DNA of 14,422 nucleotides from Patescibacteria group bacterium (GCA_018895765.1 JAHINX010000020.1:1-14422), one strand, 5' to 3'; counted from the stretch's first letter, positions 8,094 to 14,422 are shown. Translations and numbers: made by a program. The notes: generated from the letters alone by a model not told the origin.

Positions 8094-9327
8094 GAAATAT
8101 TTTGCAGAACTTGGACAAAACGCAGAACTGTCATTGGCAGAGCTTTTGGCAGTTTATCCAAAGATAAAAATTATATTCAAAACCGATAAAGCGGTTATTT
8201 TTGAATCGGACGAAAAACCTGACATAGAAAGATTGGGCGGAACACCAAAATTGGGAGAGGTGATAAGCGAGAATAAATTACCGAAAGAGATTATTTTAAT
8301 TGATCTAGAAAAAGAATCAAAAGAGAAAAAGATATTTTTTGGTATTTCTTTTTATGGAGCAAAGGCAGATAAAAATTTGGGCAGAGAAATAAAAAAGAAT
8401 TTGATAGATAGGGGACGCAAAGTCCGTTGGGTAATAGGGAAAGAAAAGGTTTTATCCAGCGTTATTGTAAGGACAAATAAACTACTGAGGCGCGGAGGAG
8501 AATATTGCATTCTTTCCCCCCACCTAACCTCCCCCCGAGTACAGGGGGAGGAAGGGGAAAAGACATCGCAGAAAGATGTAGGGGACGGCCATGGCCGTCC
8601 CCTACGAAGAAAAGTTAGAGGGGGGATTTTTGTGGCAAAAACATTTGAAGCGCAAAATTTCAGCGATTATGAATTTCGTGATATGAAGCGTCCGGCGAGA
8701 GATCTTATTTCCGGAATGACCCCGCCGAAACTGGCAAAAATGCTTATCAATTTAGGTCTTGGTTCCTCCCCCTTTACAAAAGGGGGAGGCGAGGAGGGGG
8801 ATTTTCTTGATCCATTTTGCGGAAGTGGAACGCTTTTGATGGAAGCCGCGCTTTTGGGAATAAAAAATATTTATGGTTCTGACGTCAGCGCGCGCGCCGT
8901 GGAAGACACCAGTGAAAATCTTGCCTGGCTTTTTGAAAAATATAAACTATCGGGTTCCCGACTCCCGCAAGTTAAAAAATGTGATGTGAAAAATTTAGCG
9001 GATTGTTGGGAAAAGAAATTTGGGCTAATCGTTGGCGAGCCATATCTTGGCCCGGCCATAAGAGGAGGGATATCGCCGGATAAAGCGCAGATGCTTCAGC
9101 AGGAACTGGAAAAAAATTATGATGGATATTTGAAAGGCCTGTCGGAAAGTCTGAAAAAAAATGGGAGACTGGTTTTGATAGTCCCTTTTATAATAACCAA
9201 CGAAAAAGTCTTTTATCTTGATGTAGATATAAAAAAATACGGCCTCAAAGTCGTACAAGAACCAATACTTTATTCCCGCCCTGACCAAAAAATCGGCAGA
9301 GAAATTTATATTTTGGAAAAAATATAG
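8092..9327 (+). CDS. Trm11/TrmG10-like class I RNA (tRNA guanine-N2) methyltransferase, repeat-interrupted
   Basis: This is a 411-residue protein. The N-terminal part (MKYFAELGQNAELSLAELLAV) matches the start typical of Trm11/TrmG10-type (UPF0020, THUMP-containing) methylases, which supports the ATG at 8092. The only in-frame start upstream before a stop would be a CTG. The THUMP-like region spans about residues 1-135. FEAQNFSDYEFRDMKRPARD (186-204) is the usual linker. The SAM-binding motif is DPFCGSGT (240-247), followed by an acidic D264. The catalytic loop is GEPYLGP (315-321), in place of the textbook (D/N)PPY. It probably methylates a guanosine N2 in tRNA. Residues of about 141-178 and 225-236 are encoded by inserted dispersed repeats. 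The first lies between the N-terminal domain and the linker, the second just before the SAM motif, so both are probably in surface loops. There is no Shine-Dalgarno site; the start sits in the base of the preceding RNA stem. Confidence 0.8.
   Translation: MKYFAELGQNAELSLAELLAVYPKIKIIFKTDKAVIFESDEKPDIERLGGTPKLGEVISENKLPKEIILIDLEKESKEKKIFFGISFYGAKADKNLGREIKKNLIDRGRKVRWVIGKEKVLSSVIVRTNKLLRRGGEYCILSPHLTSPRVQGEEGEKTSQKDVGDGHGRPLRRKVRGGIFVAKTFEAQNFSDYEFRDMKRPARDLISGMTPPKLAKMLINLGLGSSPFTKGGGEEGDFLDPFCGSGTLLMEAALLGIKNIYGSDVSARAVEDTSENLAWLFEKYKLSGSRLPQVKKCDVKNLADCWEKKFGLIVGEPYLGPAIRGGISPDKAQMLQQELEKNYDGYLKGLSESLKKNGRLVLIVPFIITNEKVFYLDVDIKKYGLKVVQEPILYSRPDQKIGREIYILEKI
8514..8634 (+). repeat. Composite palindromic repeat inserted in frame in the methyltransferase gene
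   Basis: The outer arms CCCCCCACCTAAC (from about 8517) and GTTAGAGGGGGG (ending near 8625) are near-complements. Inside is the hairpin CCTCCCCC / GGGGGAGG around CGAGTACA (about 8528-8551). A perfect 28-bp palindrome at 8578-8605, centred on GGCCATGGCC and ending in GTAGGGG/CCCCTAC, looks like a second repeat nested in the first. The segment stays open and adds about 38 residues (LSPHLTSPRV...KVRGG). Pieces of it recur in the 4163-4337 block. Confidence 0.75.
8765..8803 (+). repeat. Second in-frame dispersed repeat in the methyltransferase gene
   Basis: CCTCCCCCTTT / AAAGGGGGAGG form a hairpin around ACA, followed by CGAGGAGGGGGATT. Bases 8781-8803 are identical to 4127-4149. The encoded peptide SSPFTKGGGEEGD sits immediately before the SAM-binding DPFCGSGT motif. 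PFTKGG-type peptides are known translation products of this kind of repeat. Confidence 0.75.
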
Positions 9328-9422
9328 ATTTCCACGGATGATAGCGGATTTCAACTGATTAGATTAACGGATATCCGTGTAATCATATCTGTGAGAATCC
9401 GTCAGTAATCTGTGAGAATCTT
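9328..9422. repeat. Short-unit dispersed repeat between convergent genes
   Basis: ATCTGTGAGAATC occurs at 9387-9399 and again at 9408-9420 (period 21). The palindrome ACGGATATCCGT lies at 9367-9378, and related TTTCCACGGAT and CGGATTTCAACTGATT words precede it. The composition matches the ATCCGTGTAATC/CTGTGAGAATC type of interspersed repeat that I recall from many bacterial genomes. No standard terminator is seen for either convergent gene. Confidence 0.55.
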
Positions 9423-10487
9423 TTATATGCTGAAACGGAAATGGCAGACGTCGCCGTCTTTAACAATATACTCTTTCCCCTCAAGGCGCATGGCGCCTTT
9501 TTCTTTTGCTCCCGCTTCGCCATTATATTTTATAAAATCATCATAGCCTATTACTTCCGCGCGGATAAATCCTTTTTCAAAATCTGTATGAATTTTCCCG
9601 GCGGCCTGTGGCGCGGTCGCCCCGCGGTCTACTGTCCATCCGCGTGATTCTTTTTCTCCGCTAGTAAAAAAAGTAATTAGATCCAAAATTTTATAGCCCT
9701 CTTTTATCAGCGCATCAAGCCCGGATTCTTTTAATCCTAGCTCTTTTATATATTCTTTGCGGTCATTATCATCAAGCTCTGAAAGTTCCAACTCTTGCTT
9801 TGCGTTAAGGACTACTTTATTTTTTACATCCAGTTCATCCGATTTATCGCTATCTTCTTTTACGTTACAAACATAAATAAATGGTTTAGCGGTTAGGAGC
9901 TGAAGCGTATGAACATACTTTTTTTCTTCTTCATCAAAAGCCAACTCATTTGCCAGCCGGCCATCTTCCAGCGCGGTTTTAATTTTTTCCAAAATCGCCA
10001 ATTCTTTTTCCAAAGTTTTTGTTATTCCAGATTTGGATTTTTTTTGCGTGTTTTCCAAGTGTTTTTTTATGCTTTCCATATCCGCAAAAATCAATTCATA
10101 ATTTATAATCTCCACATCATCTTTGGGGCTTATTTCATTGGAAACATGAATGATGTCTGGGTCATCAAACGCGCGGACGACTTCGCAAATTGCATCTACT
10201 TCACGAATGTTTGCCAAAAATTTATTTCCAAGACCCTCACCTTTATGCGCGCCTTTTACAAGTCCGGCAATATCAACAAACTCAACCACAACCGGAATTG
10301 TTTTTTCGCTTTTAGAAATTTCTGTCAATCGTAAAAGACGCTCGTCCGGAACAGCGACAATGCCTTTATTCGGTTCGATTGTGCAAAATGGATAATTTGC
10401 GCAATCAACCTGTTTTTTTGTTATTGCTTTGAATAGTGTGGACTTGCCGACATTTGGCAATCCCACGATTCCAATTGAAAAGCTCAT
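9423..10487 (-). CDS. ychF: Redox-regulated ATPase / Obg-like GTPase-family protein YchF
   Basis: The protein has 354 residues, close to the usual length of about 363. The P-loop GLPNVGKST is at residues 9-17, the Obg-type G3 motif DIAGLVKGA is at 72-80, and NVKE (208-211) stands in the G4 position. In YchF/OLA1 this NxxE form goes with ATP rather than GTP preference. A helical insert spans about 130-190. The C-terminal TGS domain includes FFTSGEKESRGWTV and the terminal GDVCHFRF. YchF binds ribosomes and affects translation and stress responses. The ATG lies 5 bases after the stop of the STAS-like frame, so it is probably co-transcribed with the two upstream regulatory genes. Confidence 0.97.
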   Translation of the reverse strand: MSFSIGIVGLPNVGKSTLFKAITKKQVDCANYPFCTIEPNKGIVAVPDERLLRLTEISKSEKTIPVVVEFVDIAGLVKGAHKGEGLGNKFLANIREVDAICEVVRAFDDPDIIHVSNEISPKDDVEIINYELIFADMESIKKHLENTQKKSKSGITKTLEKELAILEKIKTALEDGRLANELAFDEEEKKYVHTLQLLTAKPFIYVCNVKEDSDKSDELDVKNKVVLNAKQELELSELDDNDRKEYIKELGLKESGLDALIKEGYKILDLITFFTSGEKESRGWTVDRGATAPQAAGKIHTDFEKGFIRAEVIGYDDFIKYNGEAGAKEKGAMRLEGKEYIVKDGDVCHFRFSI

Positions 10488-10492
10488 TTTGA

Positions 10493-10740
10493 TTATTTTT
10501 CAATATTAAATTTTACCTCATTGGTTTCTTCAAGTATTTCTAGAGTCGCCTTTACAGATAGATTGTCTGTATTTTTTAATCTTAAATTTTTGCCACGTTC
10601 TTTTAATAATGGCGTCAAGAATTCATCCCCCCATGAAGGTGAAAAGGTATTAACTCCTTCAAAATCAACAATGGCTAGCTCATCTTTGGGTATATTTTTT
10701 ATTTATTCGCATAGGCGCATTCGTCAAGCGCTATTCGCAT
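10493..10740 (-). pseudogene. STAS-like (DUF4325-type) protein, frameshifted
   Basis: Starting 3 bases after the stop of the upstream HTH-ATPase gene, ATG at 10740 reads MRIALDECAYANK and then hits TAA. In the -1 frame, from about 10702 to the stop at 10493, an uninterrupted reading gives IKNIPKDELAIVDFEGVNTF, then SPSWGDEFLTPLLKERGKN and so on to FNIEK. The (A/V)xVDFxGV...S..DEF pattern is characteristic of STAS-like DUF4325 proteins, small partners of GHKL ATPases. That frame has no ATG/GTG/TTG before the domain and is closed upstream by its own TAA. The tract between is AATAAATAAAAAAT. Either a 1-nt indel broke the gene, or the assembly has an A-tract error, or an unusual recoding occurs; no canonical slippery heptamer is present. 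It lies between the ATPase gene and ychF with very short gaps, so it belongs to one transcript. Confidence 0.65.
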
Positions 10741-10743
10741 GCG

Positions 10744-11481
10744 TTAGAATTTTATAAACGCCAAACATCCTCTGAATGAAAAATCCGGAGCAAATATATT
10801 TAATTCTTTATCGCCATTTTTTAAATTTAATGCTGCATCTCCAGAATGAAAATATAATTTCATAGCTATACCCTTTGGAACTTTAGTAATTACTTTTCTT
10901 ACATATTTAAGACCATTTCCTCTATTTTCCGGTGCGCGTCCCGATATTCTTTCAGTAAAAGCGACCCTGAGTGCGCCCTTATTATCTGCTAATTCCGGTT
11001 TTACCCTTTTTAATGTTTCCAAAACTCCCTGTCCTCTATCTGCCAAAACAAGCTCTCTTTTATTTAAATCATAAGTAAATAAGATACCCCGAACATCAGG
11101 CCATTGCCCGAAATTATGATCAAAAGAATTATTTCCTATTTCACCAACAACAGAAGTTACTAAAGAAAAATCATCTTTCAGATCATCTATTTTTTGTAGC
11201 TCCGTTTCTAATTTATTTAATCTTGAATTGAATGTCTGACTATCTTGGCAATAATATTTTTGGTCTGGAATGTCTGCATTTATAGCTGTAATCCACTTTT
11301 TAGCAATAACAAAAATATTTTTCAGCATTAATTCTATTTCTTCCAAATCATAAAAGCGGTAGCCTTTTGGGCTAAAACGCACTGGTTTAAGCTTGCCTTG
11401 CTTGTCCCACCGCCTCAGTGTCATAATATTTACGTTTAATAATTTGGCGGCTTCTCCAATTGTAATAATTTTTTTGTCCAT
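10744..11481 (-). CDS. MerR-type HTH fused to a GHKL (anti-sigma-like) ATPase
   Basis: This is a 245-residue protein. Residues about 4-48 (ITIGEAAKLLNVNIMTLRRWDKQGKL...GYRFYD) are a MerR/excisionase-like winged HTH. A helical linker follows (about 50-105). A compact GHKL/HATPase domain then shows the N-box E114-IGNNSFDH, the G1 motif DRGQG (148-152) and the G2 motif RGNGL (187-191). The fold resembles the anti-sigma/serine-kinase type ATPases that work with STAS partners, and such a partner is encoded 3 bases downstream. I infer that it binds DNA through the HTH while ATP binding or the STAS-like partner controls its state. No sigma factor is nearby. Promoter and inverted-repeat operator directly upstream suggest autoregulation. 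The ATG has no clear Shine-Dalgarno site. Confidence 0.82.
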   Translation of the reverse strand: MDKKIITIGEAAKLLNVNIMTLRRWDKQGKLKPVRFSPKGYRFYDLEEIELMLKNIFVIAKKWITAINADIPDQKYYCQDSQTFNSRLNKLETELQKIDDLKDDFSLVTSVVGEIGNNSFDHNFGQWPDVRGILFTYDLNKRELVLADRGQGVLETLKRVKPELADNKGALRVAFTERISGRAPENRGNGLKYVRKVITKVPKGIAMKLYFHSGDAALNLKNGDKELNIFAPDFSFRGCLAFIKF

Positions 11482-11487
11482 ATTGTA

Positions 11488-11516
11488 ATTGTATCAAATA
11501 AAAGCAAGCTATACAA
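11488..11516 (-). promoter_or_regulatory. Second, leaderless-type promoter of the HTH-ATPase gene
   Basis: On the minus strand, TTGTAT (11516-11511), 17 bp and TACAAT (11493-11488) form a fair promoter. Its start would fall at or beside the ATG at 11481, giving a leaderless mRNA. It contains one of the CTATAC words that also occur in the operator region. Confidence 0.4.
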
Positions 11517-11536
11517 GAAACTGGTAAATCTATACC

Positions 11537-11574
11537 AACCTATACATTATATCATAGAATGTATAGGTTGTCAA
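11537..11574 (-). promoter_or_regulatory. Consensus promoter with a perfect inverted-repeat operator
   Basis: On the minus strand, TTGACA (11574-11569), a 17-bp spacer and TATAAT (11551-11546) are perfect consensus boxes. AACCTATACATT (11537-11548) and AATGTATAGGTT (11558-11569) form an exact 12-bp inverted repeat with a 9-bp spacer, running from just past the -10 box up to the edge of the -35 box. MerR-family regulators typically bind between these boxes. Further CTATAC half-site-like words lie at 11530-11535 and 11509-11514. The leader would be about 55-60 nt. The operator role is inferred from position and symmetry. Confidence 0.75.
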
Positions 11575-11618
11575 TAGTGTACTTATAGTAGCAATATCCA
11601 ATCGTAGTTTAAAAGATA

Positions 11619-11645
11619 AAAACCGCAAATAAAGTTTGCGGTTTT
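11619..11645 (-). terminator. Terminator of the metal-transport operon
   Basis: AAAACCGCAAA / TTTGCGGTTTT is an 11-bp perfect stem with a 5-nt loop. On the minus strand it is followed by TATCTTTT and lies about 30 bases after the permease stop codon. It separates the transporter operon from the regulator promoter. Confidence 0.85.
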
Positions 11646-11675
11646 CTCTAGTGAGGTAAAGACTGTAAATAATTA

Positions 11676-12485
11676 TTAAGATTTTTTTGTAATGCCTCTT
11701 GCGATAGCGCTAAGCAGGAATAATCCGGAGCCGGATAAAACTATTACCGGGCCGGTCGGCAAATCGAATACGAAGGAAATATAAATCCCCACAAGAACTA
11801 TAATTTCTGCAAATAAAACAGATGAAAGGATTAATGATTTAAAAGACGAAGACAATGTCTTGGCTGTTGCGGTAGGCAAAATAAGAAGCGCGCTTACCAA
11901 TATAATCCCCAAAATTTTTATGCCGAGAACTACGGATGCCGCCAAAATAACATAAAAGACTGGTTCTAAAATTTTTGTTTTCACCCCGGAAGTATAGGCA
12001 AGCTCTTCATCAAGAGCGAGCAACGTCATTTGTTTGAAATATATAAAAATGAATGCGAAAATCGCGAGCGCCATGCCCCCTATAATAAACATATCGGAAT
12101 TTTTAATTGCCAATATGTTGCCGAATAAAAAACTGATAAGCTCTGGCTGGTATCCGGGTTGTAAGCTGATTAGTAATATGCCCAACGCCATACCAGAAGT
12201 AAAAATAATCCCAATTGTTATATCCGATGAAAGACGGAATTTTTTTTCAAGAAAATATATAATCAAAGCAAAGACAATGCTTAAAACGAGCGCCGAGGCC
12301 AAGGGATACCATGAAAAAATAATGCCTATCGCCACTCCGGCAAGAGAAGCGTGCGCTATGCCGTCGGCAAAAAAAGACATTTTTTTCAAGATGGTAAAAA
12401 TCCCCAAAACCGCCAAAATCGCGGCCAATACCAGCCCGGCGATAAGCGCTCTTTGCATAAATGGATATTGTAATATTTCCAACAT
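11676..12485 (-). CDS. znuB: Zinc/manganese ABC transporter permease (ZnuB/ABC-3 family)
   Basis: The protein has 269 residues and is almost entirely hydrophobic with seven to eight membrane segments, typical of the ABC-3 family. Family-like stretches include FFADGIAHASLAGVAIG near residues 38-54 and ILGIILVSALLILPTATA near 190-207. It forms the membrane channel of the importer encoded with the upstream ATPase and binding protein. It starts at ATG 12485 (MLEILQYPFMQRALIAG). A 165-base gap, filled mostly by a palindromic element, separates it from the ATPase gene. Metal specificity (Zn or Mn) cannot be read from the permease. Confidence 0.92.
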   Translation of the reverse strand: MLEILQYPFMQRALIAGLVLAAILAVLGIFTILKKMSFFADGIAHASLAGVAIGIIFSWYPLASALVLSIVFALIIYFLEKKFRLSSDITIGIIFTSGMALGILLISLQPGYQPELISFLFGNILAIKNSDMFIIGGMALAIFAFIFIYFKQMTLLALDEELAYTSGVKTKILEPVFYVILAASVVLGIKILGIILVSALLILPTATAKTLSSSFKSLILSSVLFAEIIVLVGIYISFVFDLPTGPVIVLSGSGLFLLSAIARGITKKS

Positions 12486-12495
12486 AGCTAATAGT

Positions 12496-12665
12496 TAATG
12501 TTTATGGTGGTATGAAATGAGAGCGCCCTCTGTCATCTCGAGCGGAGATGTACTCAACGTAATCGAGAGATCCCACTCATACCAATTAATAGTATGGATG
12601 AGATTTCTCGACTCGTTTGAGTACAAACTCGCTCGAAATGACATGAGCTGCTAATGTTTATGGTG
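12496..12665. mobile_element. MITE-like palindromic element flanked by a 14-bp direct duplication
   Basis: TAATGTTTATGGTG occurs at 12496-12509 and at 12652-12665. Between them (12510-12651) lies a 113-base imperfect palindrome from 12531 (TGTCATCTCGAGCG) to 12643 (CGCTCGAAATGACA); TGTACTCAA and TCGAGA words are also mirrored. The short AT-rich centre is near 12585-12594. The duplicated bases are the last codons of the ATPase gene. Removing the element and one copy restores an ATPase stop TAA 9 bases before the permease ATG, a normal operon gap. This is strong evidence for insertion with target-site duplication, or an equivalent repeat-mediated event. No transposase is present. Confidence 0.75.
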
Positions 12666-13388
12666 ATGACGAGGAGAATGGTGGGGGTGCGTTGTCATTG
12701 TTGAGGAATCGCCATAAAGCTTTGACATAATTTCTTTTGTGATTGCCTGCTCTGGCGCGCCCATGCAAAGCATATTTTTATTAAGGCAAATAACCTGGGT
12801 AGCATATTTATAAACCATGTTTACTTCATGAGATATCAAAACTATCGTGCATCCATGCTTTTTATTTTGGTGCAAAATCATTTCATAAAAATTTTTCTCG
12901 GCTCCGACATCTATGCCCGAAGTTGGCTCGTCAAGCAATAAGATTTCCGGGTCATTCATCGTGGCTCTGGCAATTAGCACCCTCTGAAGCTGGCCTCCGG
13001 AAAGCTCGCCCAATAATTTATTTTTTGCCTGTTCCATCTCCACTTCTTTTAGCGCGCGCTCTATGTTATTTTTATTTTTTGCCGATAAACTTAAAAATTC
13101 CCTAACCGTTAAGGGAAATGACCTATCAAAGCTAAATCTTTGCGGGACATATCCTATTTTATCCAAAGCATTTATAGAAGCTGAGCCGAAAATTTTAATT
13201 TCGCCTTTGTAGGGCAAAATGCCGAGAAGACATTTTAAAAGGGTGGTTTTTCCGGCGCCATTTGGGCCGATTATTGCGGCGATTTCACCAGCGGTTATTT
13301 CTGCGCTGATATCGTCCAATATTATTTCCTCGCCCCTTTTTACAAAAAGATTTGCAATAGAAATAATTTTTTTTATCTTAGAGCGCAT
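12651..13388 (-). CDS. znuC: Zinc/manganese ABC transporter ATPase (ZnuC type)
   Basis: This is a 245-residue ATPase. Walker A GPNGAGKT is at residues 41-48, the Q-loop Gln at about 83, signature LSGGQ at 129-133, Walker B ILLLDE at 149-154 and switch His in ISHE near 187. It powers the permease encoded downstream. The C-terminus is a His cluster (HPHHSPRHHHKH), which could bind metal ions. The ATG overlaps the end of the binding-protein gene by 11 bases, so translation is probably coupled. Its final codons lie in the duplicated target of the palindromic element, and the present stop TAG is formed partly by element DNA. Confidence 0.95.
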   Translation of the reverse strand: MRSKIKKIISIANLFVKRGEEIILDDISAEITAGEIAAIIGPNGAGKTTLLKCLLGILPYKGEIKIFGSASINALDKIGYVPQRFSFDRSFPLTVREFLSLSAKNKNNIERALKEVEMEQAKNKLLGELSGGQLQRVLIARATMNDPEILLLDEPTSGIDVGAEKNFYEMILHQNKKHGCTIVLISHEVNMVYKYATQVICLNKNMLCMGAPEQAITKEIMSKLYGDSSTMTTHPHHSPRHHHKH

Positions 13389-14286
13389 TTTTTATTGTTT
13401 GCGCGTTATAGCGCATTAAATTTATATAAGAGTTTCTTTCTCCGATACCTCCTAAAGGATCCAGAATAAATATTTTCAGTCCTAAATCTTCTACGAATGA
13501 ATCTATGATTCCTGATGAAAGCTGAGGCTCGCTGAAGACTGATTTGATATTGTATTTTTTCGCTGTATCATTTAGTTCTTTTAAATATTTGAGAGATGGT
13601 TCTTTGCCAGGAGACGGCTCGAACACACCCGCGATATTAAGGTCATATTCTTTTGCAAAATAATTCCATGAGCCGTGAAAGACGATCAAATTTTTTGAAG
13701 GCAAGGCGGAGAGCTCCGCGCTAAGTTCAAATTTCAAGTTATCTAGCTTTTGTTTATAGTTTTCTGCGTTTTTTTGGTAGTCATCGGTATGAGCAGGGTC
13801 TATTTTGACGAGTTCGGCCAAAATATCATCTGTTATTATTTTGGCGTTATCTGCGGAAAGCCAATAGTGTGGGTCTGTTTGTGGTTCCGGACCCTCGTCC
13901 TCATCAATAAACATACCTTTCTTTATATTGGAGTCAACAACAATTATTGGAGCGTTGTCTGCATTTTTTGCCATCTCTCCGGCCCAGTCATCCAATCCGT
14001 TTCCTATGCTGAAAATCGCTTTTGCATCCTGCAGGGCAATAATGTCTGCTGGTTTTGCCTGAAAAGTGTGCGGGCTTGCGCCTGGAGGCAATATATTTAC
14101 AACTTCAACGTTGTTGCCACCGATATTTCGCGCTATATCCGCAAGTGGAAATATTGTTGCCGCCACTTTTGTTTTATCAGATTTTACAAAGTTTTGTTCG
14201 TTCTTTTTTGCAAAATTAAAATATAACAAGCTTCCTATTATTATAGCTGTTGAAATAATTAAAAAAAAATATATGCTTTTTTTCAT
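13378..14286 (-). CDS. znuA: Zinc/manganese ABC transporter substrate-binding protein (ZnuA type)
   Basis: This is a 302-residue cluster A-I metal-binding protein. The N-terminus (MKKSIYFFLIISTAIIIGSLLYF) is an uncleaved-looking membrane anchor or signal without a lipobox Cys. Metal ligands expected for the family are seen: H73 in PPGASPHTF, H140 in DPHYWLS, H204 in FHGSWNYF and D276 in LDPLGG. A short acidic loop (DEDEGPEPQTD, about 128-138) sits where zinc binders often carry a His-rich loop. It captures Zn(II) or Mn(II) outside the membrane and hands it to the permease. It is the first gene of a three-gene operon. A strict Zn/Mn distinction is not possible from the motifs. Confidence 0.93.
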   Translation of the reverse strand: MKKSIYFFLIISTAIIIGSLLYFNFAKKNEQNFVKSDKTKVAATIFPLADIARNIGGNNVEVVNILPPGASPHTFQAKPADIIALQDAKAIFSIGNGLDDWAGEMAKNADNAPIIVVDSNIKKGMFIDEDEGPEPQTDPHYWLSADNAKIITDDILAELVKIDPAHTDDYQKNAENYKQKLDNLKFELSAELSALPSKNLIVFHGSWNYFAKEYDLNIAGVFEPSPGKEPSLKYLKELNDTAKKYNIKSVFSEPQLSSGIIDSFVEDLGLKIFILDPLGGIGERNSYINLMRYNAQTIKNAL

Positions 14287-14304
14287 AATGCTATAAATTA
14301 AATA

Positions 14305-14411
14305 TAGATGTTAAAATTAGATTGGAAGCATTAATAATTAAGGGCGCTTTGCAAATAAAGATTATTTGCAAGAAACCCAACATATAAGTATATGTCTAAT
14401 GCTAACATCTA
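14305..14411 (-). promoter_or_regulatory. Structured leader / operator region before the metal operon
   Basis: Read on the minus strand, TAGATGTTAGCATTAGA (14411-14395) pairs with TCTAATTTTAACATCTA (14321-14305), with one C-U mismatch and one G-U wobble. Inside lie the hairpin ACATAT-ACTT-ATATGT (14395-14380) and a perfect 10-bp inverted repeat TTGCAAATAA / TTATTTGCAA with a 3-base spacer (14371-14349), flanked by GGG and CCC. The block ends 18 bases before the start codon. The 23-bp inverted repeat could be a metalloregulator operator. Alternatively the whole block could be an RNA leader or a small inverted-repeat element. No convincing promoter is visible before the window edge. Confidence 0.45.
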
Positions 14412-14422
14412 CATTGGAGCAG

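Noticed and set aside
9367..9420. Transcription terminator between the convergent methylase and ychF genes
   Set aside because: Only the 12-bp palindrome ACGGATATCCGT and direct repeats are present; there is no stable stem with a following T-run on either strand.
10700..10712. Programmed -1 frameshift site in the STAS-like gene
   Set aside because: The tract does not give an X XXY YYZ heptamer in the zero frame and no downstream stimulatory hairpin is evident; an indel or assembly error is simpler.
10521..10757. Plus-strand 78-residue reading frame
   Set aside because: It lies opposite the STAS-like domain on the minus strand, has no family resemblance and no start signal; it is a shadow.

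Overview
The window is AT-rich bacterial DNA. It most resembles a Candidate Phyla Radiation (Patescibacteria/Parcubacteria-type) genome. This rests on the gene content: a giant repeat-rich surface protein, a tandem LamG protein and a Trm11/TrmG10-like RNA methylase with an EPYLGP motif. It also rests on weak or absent Shine-Dalgarno sites at several starts and on many short palindromic dispersed repeats. No rRNA, tRNA or marker gene fixes the taxonomy, so this is an inference.

Layout. (1) 2-4051 (+) is the 3' part of a very long secreted or surface protein made of repeated beta-type modules; its start lies before the window. (2) 4052-4347 is a mosaic of nested GC-rich repeats. (3) 4348-6489 (+) is a signal-anchored protein with three LamG domains. 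(4) 6490-7850 is a self-contained unit: a consensus promoter, a gene for a lipoprotein-like metzincin with an internal duplication (6739-7800), and a strong terminator. (5) 7865-8093 folds on paper into a three-way-junction RNA that begins at a predicted transcription start and ends on the start codon of an RNA methyltransferase gene (8092-9327), which has itself absorbed two dispersed repeats in frame. (6) On the minus strand, 11574 down to 9423 reads as one unit: a promoter overlapped by a perfect inverted repeat, a MerR-HTH/GHKL-ATPase fusion, a frameshifted STAS-like (DUF4325-type) gene, and ychF. (7) On the minus strand, 14286 down to 11676 is a ZnuABC-type metal uptake operon (binding protein, ATPase, permease). 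A palindromic MITE-like element with a 14-bp flanking duplication sits between the ATPase and permease genes, and a terminator follows.

How the parts work together. The first two genes probably serve the cell surface (adhesion or envelope). The metal operon would import Zn or Mn. The HTH-ATPase plus STAS-like pair looks like a partner-switching regulator wired to its own promoter, with the translation-associated ATPase YchF downstream.

The strongest points for follow-up are the regulator pair with its operator, the structured RNA before the methylase, the metzincin duplication with a decayed active site in its first half, and the repeats that have become protein-coding.
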